This document shows, piece by piece, positions 24,827-35,200 of a DNA stretch of 64,000 bases. Numbering within the stretch: position 1 is the stretch's first letter; the number at the start of each line of letters is the position of its first letter. The notes under the pieces were generated by a model. It was not told the DNA's origin. It saw nothing but the letters and a program-made list of their open reading frames with translations, and searched no databases. Where the stretch lies: positions 62,001 through 126,000 of the forward strand of contig NZ_JAQZBC010000004.1 in assembly GCF_029239295.1 (NCBI RefSeq), read 5' to 3'. The DNA is from Sphingomonas sp. (GTDB lineage Bacteria; Pseudomonadota; Alphaproteobacteria; Sphingomonadales; Sphingomonadaceae). The position numbers and the translations under genes are program-made.

Positions 24827-25530
24827 TGACCGGGCGCCCGCTCGTCATCGGTGTGTTGGGGGGCATGGGGCCCGCCGCCACGATCGATTTCATGGCGAAG
24901 ATCCTGCGCCACTCTCAACGCGACGCCGCGCGGGAGCAGGACAATGTGCGGGTGATCGTCGACAGCAATCCCAGGTTGCCGGATCGCAATGCGGCGATCG
25001 CCGGGACCGGGCCGTCGCCCGCCCCCGCGCTGGCCGACATGGCGCGCGGCCTGGCGGCGGCGGGGGCGCAGGTTCTGGCGATGCCCTGCAACGCGGCCCA
25101 CGCCTTTGCCGACGCCGTGCGTGCCGCAACGCCGCTGCCGTTCATCCACCTGATCGACGAGGGGGTGGCAGTGGTGAACCGACAGCATCCAGCTGCCAGG
25201 CGGATCGGCGTGCTGGCGGTGGCCGGTGCCGCGGAGGCGCGCCTGTACGAGCGAGCGCTGGAAGCGCAGGGTCTCGTTCCGATTACGCCCGATGAAGCCG
25301 CGCGAGCGGTATTCATGGAAGCGATCTGGCAGATCAAGCAGGGCGATCTTGTCGGTGGAGCAGAGGGCGTACGCGCGATCGCGCGTCATCTGTTGGACAG
25401 GGGCGCCGAGGTCGTCATCGCCGGGTGCACCGAAGTCCCGCTGGTGATCGCTGACGGCGATCTTCCGGTGCCGATGATCGACACCACGGACGTACTGGCG
25501 GAGCGGACGGTGGCATTTGCGCGCGGCTAA
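24826..25530 (+). CDS. Aspartate/glutamate racemase family protein
   Basis: A 234-residue cofactor-independent racemase-fold protein. It starts VIGVLGGMGPAATIDFM, the signature of the aspartate racemase group. The two catalytic cysteines are in MPCNAAH near residue 88 and AGCTEVPL near 202. Translationally coupled to the D-cysteine desulfhydrase, it may interconvert D- and L-amino acids for that pathway (inference). Preferred substrate unknown. Confidence 0.87.
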   Translation: MTGRPLVIGVLGGMGPAATIDFMAKILRHSQRDAAREQDNVRVIVDSNPRLPDRNAAIAGTGPSPAPALADMARGLAAAGAQVLAMPCNAAHAFADAVRAATPLPFIHLIDEGVAVVNRQHPAARRIGVLAVAGAAEARLYERALEAQGLVPITPDEAARAVFMEAIWQIKQGDLVGGAEGVRAIARHLLDRGAEVVIAGCTEVPLVIADGDLPVPMIDTTDVLAERTVAFARG

Positions 25531-25758
25531 GCGGCGGCGCCCACTTAGCCTTCGGTTATGTGACGTTGAACAATCAATCAGTTCAAGGGCGCGAAATCGC
25601 GCTCGTACCCGGCGAGATCACGAGTAGCATGCATCGGAACGCGGACGTGACTGCAAGAGCGGCACGGCGCAGGCAAGGATCGTCGACGCGGCATTGATGG
25701 TGCGATGCGCCGCCGCTGACATGACGGTCCACGGGACAGTTGCAACGAGGGGGCACGA

Positions 25759-27033
25759 ATGAAGACGCTGATGACCTTGGCTTTGCTCGCAAGCGCAATG
25801 ACGCCCGCGGCGGCACTCGCGCAAAATCGAGATGCAGCTGCCAAGTCTCTGCTTTCCAGCCCGAAGTTTGCCACCGCCAAGGCCAAGCTGTCGGCCGATC
25901 ACGATCGGATCGTCGCCGATGTGATCACGCTCACTGAGATTGAGGCTCCGCCCTTCAAGGAGACGAAGCGCGGCGCCGCTTTCCTGGAGATGCTGCGTGC
26001 CGAGGGGCTGACGGACCTTACCACCGACGCTGAGGGCAATGTGTATGGCACGCGCAAGGGGACCGGCGGCGGGCCGCTGATCGTCATCACCGCGCACCTC
26101 GATACCGTATTCCCGGAGGGCACCAACGTGAAGGTGCGGCGAGACGGCAACATGCTCTACGCGCCGGGGATCGGTGACGACACGTCGAGCCTTCCAGTGC
26201 TGCTGGCGTTCATCCGGGCGATGAACGAGGCGAAATATACCACCAAGTCGGACATCGTCTTCATGGGCAACGTCGGCGAGGAGGGACCGGGCGATCTTCG
26301 CGGAACGCGGTACCTGTTCACCAAGGGGCCGCTGAAGGACAAGATCGGGTATTTCATTTCGCTGGAGCCCGGCCGCGCCGGCCGCATCACCAATGCCGGT
26401 GTGGGGTCAAAGCGGTACAAGGTCACGTTTTCGGGACCGGGCGGCCATTCAATGGGCGATTTCGGGCTAGTGAACCCGGCTTATGCGATGGCCAATGCCA
26501 TGGTCGAATTTGGCAAGATGAAGGTGCCGAGCGATCCGCGCACGGTATACAACGTCGGGCTGCTTGAGGGGGGCACCTCGGTCAACTCGATCCCGTTCGC
26601 AACCGCGATGACGGTGGACATGCGCTCGGTCGGCAAGGCCGAACTCGACACAGTGGAAAAGAACTTCCTGGGCATGTTGCCTGGTGCGGTCGCGGCGGAG
26701 AATGCCGCGCGATCGACTGCCAAGGGCAAGATCACCTATGAGGCGAAGCAGGTCGGCGACCGGCCGGTCGGCACCACGGCGCCGACGACCGACATCGTCC
26801 AGATCGCGACCGCAGTCACCAAGGCGGCGGGGTTCACCCCCAGCTATGGCGCGGGATCGACCGATTCCAACATTCCGATGAGCCTTGGCATCCCGGCGGT
26901 GACGCTAGGGTCCGGGTTCCAGACGATGCGGGCTCATTCGCTGGAAGAAGCGATGGTGATCGACAAGGCGAAGGATGTGGACAGCATGGCGGTGAGCCTT
27001 GGCACGTTGCTGATGCTGGCAGGGGCGAAGTAA
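25759..27033 (+). CDS. Secreted M20-family metallopeptidase
   Basis: A 424-residue di-zinc exopeptidase. Residues 1-22 form a signal peptide ending AALAQ, so it acts in the periplasm. Zinc ligands and catalytic residues are recognisable: His and Asp in ITAHLDTVFPEG near residue 116, the bridging Asp in GIGDDTSSLP near 141, the Glu-Glu pair in NVGEEGPGD near 176, and a C-terminal His in RAHSLEEA near 394. The dimerisation domain lies between. It follows the racemase after 228 bp and precedes a second secreted peptidase by 18 bp, implying joint peptide breakdown. GAGGGGG lies five bases before the ATG. Confidence 0.88.
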   Translation: MKTLMTLALLASAMTPAAALAQNRDAAAKSLLSSPKFATAKAKLSADHDRIVADVITLTEIEAPPFKETKRGAAFLEMLRAEGLTDLTTDAEGNVYGTRKGTGGGPLIVITAHLDTVFPEGTNVKVRRDGNMLYAPGIGDDTSSLPVLLAFIRAMNEAKYTTKSDIVFMGNVGEEGPGDLRGTRYLFTKGPLKDKIGYFISLEPGRAGRITNAGVGSKRYKVTFSGPGGHSMGDFGLVNPAYAMANAMVEFGKMKVPSDPRTVYNVGLLEGGTSVNSIPFATAMTVDMRSVGKAELDTVEKNFLGMLPGAVAAENAARSTAKGKITYEAKQVGDRPVGTTAPTTDIVQIATAVTKAAGFTPSYGAGSTDSNIPMSLGIPAVTLGSGFQTMRAHSLEEAMVIDKAKDVDSMAVSLGTLLMLAGAK

Positions 27034-27051
27034 ACAGGGGAGCGGATCACG

Positions 27052-29847
27052 ATGCGTGCATTGATGCTGGCAGCCACCGGGCTGTCGATCGTTTTCGCCA
27101 GCGGTGCTGCGACCGCGCAGTCGCGGACCGTGACCGATCCGGTCGCGGTGCTGAAGACGAAGCCGGGGTCGGACTATTTCCTGGCCAATTACAAGCAGAT
27201 CGTCTCCTGGCTTCAGCAGGTGTCGCAGGAAAGTGACCGGATCAAGCTCGTCAGCATCGGCAAAACCGCCGAAGGCCGCGAGCAATATATGGCGATCATC
27301 TCCTCGCCGGAGAACATCCGCAACCTTGATCGCTACCGCGGGATCTCGCAGCAGCTCGCGCTGGCCAAGGGACTGACCGATGCACAAGCGAAGGCACTTG
27401 CCGATCAGGGCAAGGCAGTCGTCTGGATCGACGCCGGGCTGCACGCCACCGAAGTCGTCAACGCGCAAAGCCACGTCCAGCTGATCCATGAGATGCTGAC
27501 GCGGACCGACCCGGAGACGACACGCATCCTGAAAGACACGGTTGGTCTGTACGTCTTCGCCAATCCCGATGGGCTGGATCTGGTGGCCGACTGGTACATG
27601 CGCCCCACCGACAAGGCGAAGCGCAGTACCAACACAATTCCAGTGCTTTACCAGAAGTATGTCGGGCACGATAACAACCGCGACAGCTACGCCTCGCATC
27701 AGCCCGAGACGACCAACATGAACCGCGCGGCGTATCGCGAGTGGTTCCCGCAGATCCTATACAACCAGCATCAGACCGGGCCGGTCGGCACCGTGGTGTT
27801 CATCCCGCCGTTCCGCGATCCGTACAATTTCAACAACGAGCCGCTGGTGATCAACCAGACCGACGCGGTCGGCACCGCGATGCATGCGCGACTGGTCGCG
27901 CAGGGAAAGGGCGGATCGGTCTCCCGCTCGGGCGCGCCTTATTCGACGTGGTTCAACGGCGGTGTCCGGACGGTTGGCTATTTCCACAATCAGGTCGGCA
28001 TCCTGACCGAGATTATCGGCAGCCCGACCCCGATGGAAATTCCGTTGGTGCCGGCAAAGCAGCTGGCCACGTCAGACGGCGTGATGACGATCGCGCCACA
28101 GAAATGGCATTTCCAGCAGTCGATCGATTACGTGAAGGAAATGTCGCGGGCGATCCTCGACTACGCCTCGCGCAATCGTGAGACGGTGCTGTTCAACCGC
28201 TACGTGATGGGTCGCAACCAGATCCAGAAGGGTAGCGAGGACAGCTGGGTGGTCACCCCTAAGCGGATCGACGCAGTGAAGGCCGCGGCCGAAAGCCTGA
28301 AGAAGGACGGCGGCGGCAGCGCGCTGGACGATCTGGCCGGCTACAATACGCGCGATATCGTGCCGTCATCGCTGTACAAGACGGTTCTGCAGAACCCGCA
28401 ATATCGCGCGCCGAGGGCCTTCGTGCTGCCGGTCGACAAGCAGGCGGATCTGCCGACCACCGTCGATTTCCTGAACTCGCTCATAAAGACCGGCGTCGAG
28501 GTGGAGCAGGCCGACCGGCCGTTCACTTACGGCGGAAAGCGCTATGCTGCCGGTTCGTATATCGTGCGATCAGATCAGGCATTCCGCCCGCACGTGCTCG
28601 ACATGTTCGAGCCGCAGGATCATCCGCAGGACTTCGCCTATCTGGGCGGGCCACCGATCCGTCCGTATGACATCACCGGCTACACGCTGGCGTATCAGAT
28701 GAACGTGACGTTCGATCGGCTACTCGACGGCGCGCCGCAGCACTTCCCGGTAGTGGCAGACGTGATCCAGACACCGCCCACTGGCCGCGTGATCGGCAAG
28801 GGCGGCGCCGGCTATGTCGTCAGCCATGCGACCAACAACAGCTTCATCCTGACCAATCGGCTGCTGAAGGCCGGGACGCCGATCTACTGGCTGACGCAGG
28901 GCGTCACGGTGGCGGGAGAGCAGCTTGCCCCCGGGGCGCTGTGGATTCCGGCGGGCGGGCAGGCCGACGGGATCGTCGAAACGGCGGTCAAGACGCTCGG
29001 CATCGACGCTCATGCGGTCGCTGCCAAGCCCGCGGGCGAGACGGTGAAGCTGAAGGCAGTGCGCATCGGGCTGGTCGATCATTACGGTGGCTCGATGGCG
29101 TCGGGATGGAACCGCTGGATCTTCGAGAAATACGAATTCCCGTACACCCGCGTCTATCCGCAGGAACTCGACAAGGGCGGGCTGAACGCGAAGTATGACG
29201 TGCTGGTGTTCCAGTCCGACGTGCTGGGGCGCGAAGGACGGCCGCCGCAGAAGCAGCCGGACGCCGCCGACCTGCCGGCCGAATGGCGGCCGACGCTGGG
29301 CCATGTCACGAGTGAGAAGACGGTGCCGCAACTCACTGCCTTCACCAAGGCGGGCGGCACGGTGATCGCGGTCGGTGGCGCCACACGCCTTGGGGCTGAA
29401 ATGGGGCTGCCGGTGTACAATGCGCTGACCAGCGTCGACGCATCGGGCAAGCGGGTGCCGCTGCCGAGCACCAAATTCTATGTGCCCGGTTCAGTGTTGC
29501 AGGCGAAGGTCGATCCCAGTGATCCGCTGGCCTATGGCATCCCCGAGACGCTCGACATCTTCTATAACAACAATCCGACCTATGCCGCCGTCCCGGGGCA
29601 GGCAGGCGTGCGGCGCGTCGCCTGGTTCGCCAGCGACGATCCGCTGCGGTCGGGCTGGGCCTGGGGTCAGAAGGCGCTGAACAATACCGCAATGGTGATT
29701 GACGGTACGCTGGGCCAAGGCCGGGTCTATCTGCTGGCTAATGAAGTCACGCAGCGTGGCCAGCCCTATCCCTCGTTCAAATTCCTGTTCAACGCTGCGC
29801 TTTACGGGCCGACGCAGGCAGGGCAGCCCGCGCGCCCCGCCGACTGA
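27052..29847 (+). CDS. Large secreted M14-family zinc carboxypeptidase
   Basis: A 931-residue periplasmic or secreted peptidase with a signal peptide ending TATAQ or nearby (residues 1-23). The zinc site is HATE (His130-Ala-Thr-Glu133) in DAGLHATEVV, with the third ligand His near residue 240 in NQHQTG, and a probable catalytic Glu in GILTEIIGSP. A second region (about 665-900) beginning VRIGLVDHYGGSM looks like a class I glutamine-amidotransferase-like domain found in large M14 proteins. AGGGGAG lies ahead of the ATG. It is the last gene of the run after the M20 peptidase and probably co-transcribed with it. Confidence 0.88.
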   Translation: MRALMLAATGLSIVFASGAATAQSRTVTDPVAVLKTKPGSDYFLANYKQIVSWLQQVSQESDRIKLVSIGKTAEGREQYMAIISSPENIRNLDRYRGISQQLALAKGLTDAQAKALADQGKAVVWIDAGLHATEVVNAQSHVQLIHEMLTRTDPETTRILKDTVGLYVFANPDGLDLVADWYMRPTDKAKRSTNTIPVLYQKYVGHDNNRDSYASHQPETTNMNRAAYREWFPQILYNQHQTGPVGTVVFIPPFRDPYNFNNEPLVINQTDAVGTAMHARLVAQGKGGSVSRSGAPYSTWFNGGVRTVGYFHNQVGILTEIIGSPTPMEIPLVPAKQLATSDGVMTIAPQKWHFQQSIDYVKEMSRAILDYASRNRETVLFNRYVMGRNQIQKGSEDSWVVTPKRIDAVKAAAESLKKDGGGSALDDLAGYNTRDIVPSSLYKTVLQNPQYRAPRAFVLPVDKQADLPTTVDFLNSLIKTGVEVEQADRPFTYGGKRYAAGSYIVRSDQAFRPHVLDMFEPQDHPQDFAYLGGPPIRPYDITGYTLAYQMNVTFDRLLDGAPQHFPVVADVIQTPPTGRVIGKGGAGYVVSHATNNSFILTNRLLKAGTPIYWLTQGVTVAGEQLAPGALWIPAGGQADGIVETAVKTLGIDAHAVAAKPAGETVKLKAVRIGLVDHYGGSMASGWNRWIFEKYEFPYTRVYPQELDKGGLNAKYDVLVFQSDVLGREGRPPQKQPDAADLPAEWRPTLGHVTSEKTVPQLTAFTKAGGTVIAVGGATRLGAEMGLPVYNALTSVDASGKRVPLPSTKFYVPGSVLQAKVDPSDPLAYGIPETLDIFYNNNPTYAAVPGQAGVRRVAWFASDDPLRSGWAWGQKALNNTAMVIDGTLGQGRVYLLANEVTQRGQPYPSFKFLFNAALYGPTQAGQPARPAD

Positions 29848-29918
29848 TCAGGCGCTGCCCCGGTGGCCCCGCCCATAGACGGGCGCGGCCATCGGGCGGA
29901 GTTGCCGTCGGCATGCGA

Positions 29919-30716
29919 TCAGGCGTGACCGGCGCTGGGATAGGTCATCGCACGCACCAGCCCGCGTCGGTCGAACGGCTGCCAGCCGTCCTCGGGCTGC
30001 GCCAGTCGATCGGCCACCGCGTACAGGACCGCGGGGTTGACCGGCATGCCGAAATGACTGCCGAAAATCTCGATATTGTCTGTAGTGGCGCAACAGGGCT
30101 CGACGCAGTTCGCCCAAGGCACGATGCCGTCCTCGCGGCTCCAGATGGCGGTGGACGGGACGGAAAGCGGCTGCGCTGCTTCCCCCATATAGCCCAGTGC
30201 CAGCGGGTCATCGATCTTGTGACCGGAGAGATACTCGTAGATCCGCCACACCCGTGTCGAGCGCGGCGTGCCGGCGAATGGCGCGCCAAGAGTGATCACC
30301 TGGCGCACGAGCGCTGGGCGGCGATGGCTGACGACGCGAGCCATGATGCCGCCGAGACTCCAGCCGATCACGCTGACGCGTCGGTTCTCCGCCGCATGGA
30401 TCGCCTCCAGCCGCTCGATCAGCTTTTCGCCCTCAGCGCCGATCGAACGCGGCCCGCGGTTGCGGCCAAGATCCCAGCCATGCACGTCATAGCCTAGCCG
30501 CCGCAGGTAGAAGCGCAGGATTCGCGTCGACTTGTCCGACGCGTTGAAGCCGGGAATGACCAGCACCGGGTGGCCGTCACCGTGCGGCACGCTGGCCAGT
30601 GCCGGCGTCGCCCACGGCAACATGCCGAATTCAAGCAAGGCGCGGGGCAATTCGGTCAAGGCAAGAAGCGGGGAGGGCGGGCCGACCACCGTTTCCGCCG
30701 CGTCGCTGGGCTTCAC
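29919..30716 (-). CDS. Alpha/beta hydrolase (lipase-like)
   Basis: A 265-residue alpha/beta hydrolase. The oxyanion strand is VLVIPGFNASDKSTRIL near residue 52, the nucleophile elbow GWSLGG near residue 118, the acid probably Asp of SREDGIVPW near 198, and the histidine in GSHFGM near 220. It resembles PGAP1-/triacylglycerol-lipase-like proteins with no signal peptide. The frame is open to 30761, but GTG 30716 has GAGGAG seven bases upstream and was chosen. Substrate unknown; convergent with the M14 peptidase gene. Confidence 0.78.
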   Translation of the reverse strand: MKPSDAAETVVGPPSPLLALTELPRALLEFGMLPWATPALASVPHGDGHPVLVIPGFNASDKSTRILRFYLRRLGYDVHGWDLGRNRGPRSIGAEGEKLIERLEAIHAAENRRVSVIGWSLGGIMARVVSHRRPALVRQVITLGAPFAGTPRSTRVWRIYEYLSGHKIDDPLALGYMGEAAQPLSVPSTAIWSREDGIVPWANCVEPCCATTDNIEIFGSHFGMPVNPAVLYAVADRLAQPEDGWQPFDRRGLVRAMTYPSAGHA

Positions 30717-30816
30717 TACATGTCTCCTCAAGGCCCGCGCACAACGGTTGGGGCGACACAAGGTTCTGCCGCTTTCCCGTTATTTGCGGTGGTACCAGCC
30801 GTAGCCAGCGCTGCGA

Positions 30817-32280
30817 TTAGGGACGGGAAGGCGCCGGCTCCCCGGCCAGAACCGGTGACGGGGTAGCGCCGATAGGACTGACCGCCAGCTGCGAATCGCC
30901 GCCGAGCGTGCGGTATAGCGTCACGAGATTGGTCGCGCGGATCAGCCGGGTCTGTACCAGCTGCTGCTGTGCCGCATAGAGCGACCGCTGCGAATCGAGC
31001 GTGGTCAGGAACGTGTCGACGCCGCCGCGGTAGCGCGCATCGGCAAGCCGGTAGGTATCCTGCGCGGCGGCCGCGAACCGTTCTGTGGCGGCGAGTTCGT
31101 CAGTGATCGTCCCGCGCCGGGCGAGAGCATCGGCCACTTCGCGAAAGGCCGTCTGGATCGTTCCCTCGTAGCGCGCGAGCGCTGCCTGCTGCTGTGCACG
31201 CGTCTGCTCCACACCAGCGCGGGCCGCGCCGGCGCTGAAGATCGGATAGGCGATGTTGCCCGACGCCGTCTTGGTCAGCGCCTGGCTGGTGATCAGCGAG
31301 GACAGCGCGGTGCTGGCGAGGCTGAACAGCCCTGTGAGCGAAATGCGCGGGAACAGAGCCGCGCGGGCGGCGCCGATCTCCGCATTGGCGGCGCGCAGGT
31401 CATATTCGGCCTGCACCACATCCGGGCGACGCAGCAGAATCTGGCTGTCGAGCCCGGCAGGCAGCTCCGCCACGGTGCGGGCGGCTTCCTCGATCGAGGC
31501 GGGGAGAAGCGCCGGATCGATCGGCGCGCCGACCAGCAGTTGTAGCGCGTTCACATCCTGTGCCAGCGCCGTACGCTGACTAGCGATATTCGCCTCCGCG
31601 CTGGCGAGGATCTGTTCGGCCTGGCGCAGATCGGTGCGCGGCGCGATCCCGCCCGACACGCGCGCACGGGTGAGCGCAACCGATCGGCGCGCCGCCTCTG
31701 CGGTATCGCGCGCGATGCTGAGAAGGCTCTGGTCCGCAGCATAGGTCAGCCACGCGCTTGCCACGTCGCCGGTCAGCGTCAGCCGCACCGCCCGTGCCGC
31801 TGCCTCTTGCCCGAAATAGCGCGAAAGGGCGGCATCGCTGAGCGAGCGGACACGGCCGAACAGGTCCAGTTCGAACGCACTGGTGCCCAGAGTCGCCTGA
31901 TAGGTGGTGCCACCGACAGCGAAGGCGCCGCCCGCTGCCTGCTGGCCGATCTCGCGCCGCGTAATCGTGCCGCCAGTGTCGATCTGCGGGAACAGCTCCG
32001 CCCGCTGGATACGATATTGCGCTCGGGCGGCCTCGATATTGGCGACGCTGGCGCGCAGATCGCGATTGTTGGCGAGCGCCTGGTCTATCAGTCGCTGCAA
32101 GCGGGCGTCGCGGAAGATGTCGCGATAGGTGACGCTGGGCAGCGAGGCCTCGCTTTGCCGCAGATACGCATCACCGGTCGGCCACGATGTCGGCACCGGC
32201 AGCTCCGGGCGAACGTACTTTGGCGCCATGCTGCATCCGGCCAGCGCCGTGCTCAGCAGGAGTGGCAGGACGAGACGCAT
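30817..32280 (-). CDS. RND efflux outer-membrane factor (NodT family lipoprotein)
   Basis: A 487-residue TolC-like outer-membrane lipoprotein. The N-terminal signal ends in a lipobox, LAGC, near residue 17, followed by MAPKYVRPELPVP, typical of OprM/NodT proteins. Two repeats of helical and strand elements follow. The ATG shares a base with the stop of the RND permease (TGATG), so the outer-membrane channel is translated as the last member of the efflux operon. It forms the exit duct of the tripartite pump. Confidence 0.93.
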   Translation of the reverse strand: MRLVLPLLLSTALAGCSMAPKYVRPELPVPTSWPTGDAYLRQSEASLPSVTYRDIFRDARLQRLIDQALANNRDLRASVANIEAARAQYRIQRAELFPQIDTGGTITRREIGQQAAGGAFAVGGTTYQATLGTSAFELDLFGRVRSLSDAALSRYFGQEAAARAVRLTLTGDVASAWLTYAADQSLLSIARDTAEAARRSVALTRARVSGGIAPRTDLRQAEQILASAEANIASQRTALAQDVNALQLLVGAPIDPALLPASIEEAARTVAELPAGLDSQILLRRPDVVQAEYDLRAANAEIGAARAALFPRISLTGLFSLASTALSSLITSQALTKTASGNIAYPIFSAGAARAGVEQTRAQQQAALARYEGTIQTAFREVADALARRGTITDELAATERFAAAAQDTYRLADARYRGGVDTFLTTLDSQRSLYAAQQQLVQTRLIRATNLVTLYRTLGGDSQLAVSPIGATPSPVLAGEPAPSRP

Positions 32281-35200
32281 CACGACTGCTCCAGATGCGG
32301 CGTGCCTTGCGGCGGCACATTGTTGTCCTCTGGGGGGCGATGCCCCGTCGGGTCGCCGCGCAGCTTCGCCATGCCATCGCGGAAGCCGCGGCGGACCAGC
32401 ACGAAGAACAGCGGGATGTAGAAGATCGCCAGCACGGTCGCGGTGAACATGCCGCCGATTACCGCCGTGCCGATCGCGATGCGGCTATTCGCGCCTGCGC
32501 CGGTCGAGATCGCGAGCGGGAGCACGCCAAAGATGAACGCGAGGCTGGTCATCAGGATCGGGCGAAGGCGGATGCGGGCGGCCGTCAACGCCGCGTCGAT
32601 CACGCGCGCGCCCTTCCTTTCTTCCTGTTCGGCGAATTCGATCATCAGGATGGCGTTCTTCGCCGCCAGCCCCATCGTCGTGAGCAGGCCGATCTGAAGG
32701 TAGACGTCGTTGGTCAGCCCGCGCAGCGTGACGAACGCGACTGCGCCGATCAGGCCCAGCGGGATGATGAGCAGCACCGCGATTGGGATCGACCAGCTTT
32801 CGTACAAGGCGGCCAGGCACAGGAAGACGACGATGATCGAGAGGCCGTAGAGCAGCGGCGCCTGACCCGCAGACAGGCGCTCCTGATAGGAAATACCGGC
32901 CCAGGCGACGCTGGTGCCTGGTATCTGCCGGGCGAGCTCTTCGATCCGAGCCATCGCATCACCCGAGCTGCCGCCCTGCGCGGCCGAGCCCTGGAATTCG
33001 AACGACTGGATGCCGTTGAAGCGTGAGACGGTAGTCGGCGCCTGTGACCAGCTGGTCGTTGCGAAGCTGGAGAAGGGCGCCATCTGCCCGTTCGCACCAC
33101 GCACGAACCATTTGTTCAACGAGTCGGGATTGTCGCGGTAGGGCGCATCGCCCTGAACGAACACGCGTTTCACACGGCCACGATCGACGAAGTCGTTGAC
33201 GTAGCGGCCGCCCCAGGCGGTCGACAAGGTCGTGTTCACGTCGGTCTGCGACAGGCCCAAAGCCGCGATCCGCTGCGGATCGGTGTTGACCCGCAAGGTG
33301 CCGATGTCCGGCAGCTCCGACAGGCGGACGCCTGCCAGCTTTGAGTCCGCATTGGCCATCGCCAGCAGCTTGTCGCGCGCGGCGGCAAATTCGCTGGTGC
33401 TAAGCCCGCCGGTGTTCTGCAGCTCCATGGTGAAGCCTTCGGACTGGCCCAGACCGCGGATGGCGGGTGGGATCAGCGCAAAGACCTGCGCATCGCGAAA
33501 CGCGCGGAAGGCGGCCGCTGCGCGTGCGACGATCGCGTCGGCCGAATTGTCCTTGCCCTTTCGATCCGCCCAGTCGGTCAGCGAGATGAAGCCCTGACCG
33601 GTGTTCTGCCCCGACGCGCCGCCACCGCCGCCGCCGGCGACGGTCAGCATCGTACGGACGTTGCCCTTCTCATATTCCTGGAAATAATGCTCGACCGCCT
33701 TCTGCACCTCTTCGGTGCGGCCGCGGGTCGCGCCCGCGGGCAAGCGGAACTGCACCTGCGCGCCGCCCTGATCCTCAGTCGGGAGGAAGCCGGTGGGCAG
33801 GCGAAGGAACAGCACCGCGAGCAACGCGACGATGACGAGGTAGATGGCGACGAACAGCCACTTGCGATCGATCACCCGCCGCGTGGCGGTGACGTAGCGT
33901 TCAGTGGCGCGTTCGAAATTGCTGTTGAACCAGTGGCTCGCACGATCGAGGCGCTCGCTGGCCCATCCGAAGTGGCGGGCGAAGCGGCCTTGGTGCTGTT
34001 CCTCGCCCTTCTTGTGCCGCTGCTTCAGCAACGTGGCGGTGAGTGCAGGGGAGAGCACGATCGCCACGGCGACGGAAAGCACCATCGCCGAGATGATGGT
34101 GAGCGAGAACTGGCGATAGATCACGCCGGTCGATCCGCCGAAGAACGCCATCGGCAGGAACACCGCAGACAGCACCAAGGCGATCGCCACCAGCGCGACG
34201 GTGATTTCCTTCATCGACTCGATCGTCGCTTCGCGCGGCGTCATGTCGGGATTTTCTTCGAGCAGACGCTCCACATTCTCGACCACGACGATCGCGTCAT
34301 CGACGAGAAGACCGATCGCCAGCACCAGGCCGAACAGCGTCAGCGTGTTGATCGAGAATCCGGCGAGATAGAAGACCGCGAAAGTGCCGAGCAGCACGAC
34401 CGGCACCGCGATCGTCGGGATCAGCGTGGCGCGCCAGCTTTGCAGGAACACGAACATGACGATGACGACGAGGATGATCGCCTCGATCAGCGTCTTTACC
34501 ACTTCATCGATCGACAGCTTGATGAAGTCCGTCGAATCGTTCGCATAGGCGATCTTGATGTTGGGCGGATACGTCTTCGCGATGCGCGCGATTTCCGCCT
34601 TTACCAGCTCGGCCGTGGTCAGTGCGTCGGCGCCCGGCGCCAGCAGGATGGCGATGCCCGCGCCGGGATGGCCGTTGATCCGGCTGCTGGCGTTGTAATT
34701 CTCCGAGCCCAGTTCGACACGGGCCACGTCACCGACGCGCACGGTGGCGCCCGACGGAAGCGTCTTCAGGATGATGTCGCGGAACTGCTGCGGCGTTTGA
34801 AGCCGCGACTGCGCGGTGACCGTCGCATTCAGCATTTGTTCGGAGGGCATCGGCTGCCCGCCGATTTCGCCCGCGGCGACCTCGGTGTTCTGCGTCTGGA
34901 TTGCGCTGACCACGTCGCCGGGCATCATCTGGAAGCTCGCCAGCTTGGCCGGATCGAGCCAGATCCGCATGGCGTATTGCGAGCCGAAGACGTTGGTGTC
35001 GCCGACGCCCTGCACACGGCCCAAGGGGTCCTGCAGCGTGGAGGTCATCAGATCGGAGACGTCCCGGTTGGTCATCCGGTCGCTCTCGTCATAGACGCCG
35101 GCGATCATCAGGAAGTCGGGATTGGACTTGCGGACGGTCACACCCTGCTGCTGCACCTGCGCCGGTAATCGCGTCAGCGCCTGCTGGACCGAGTTCTGGA

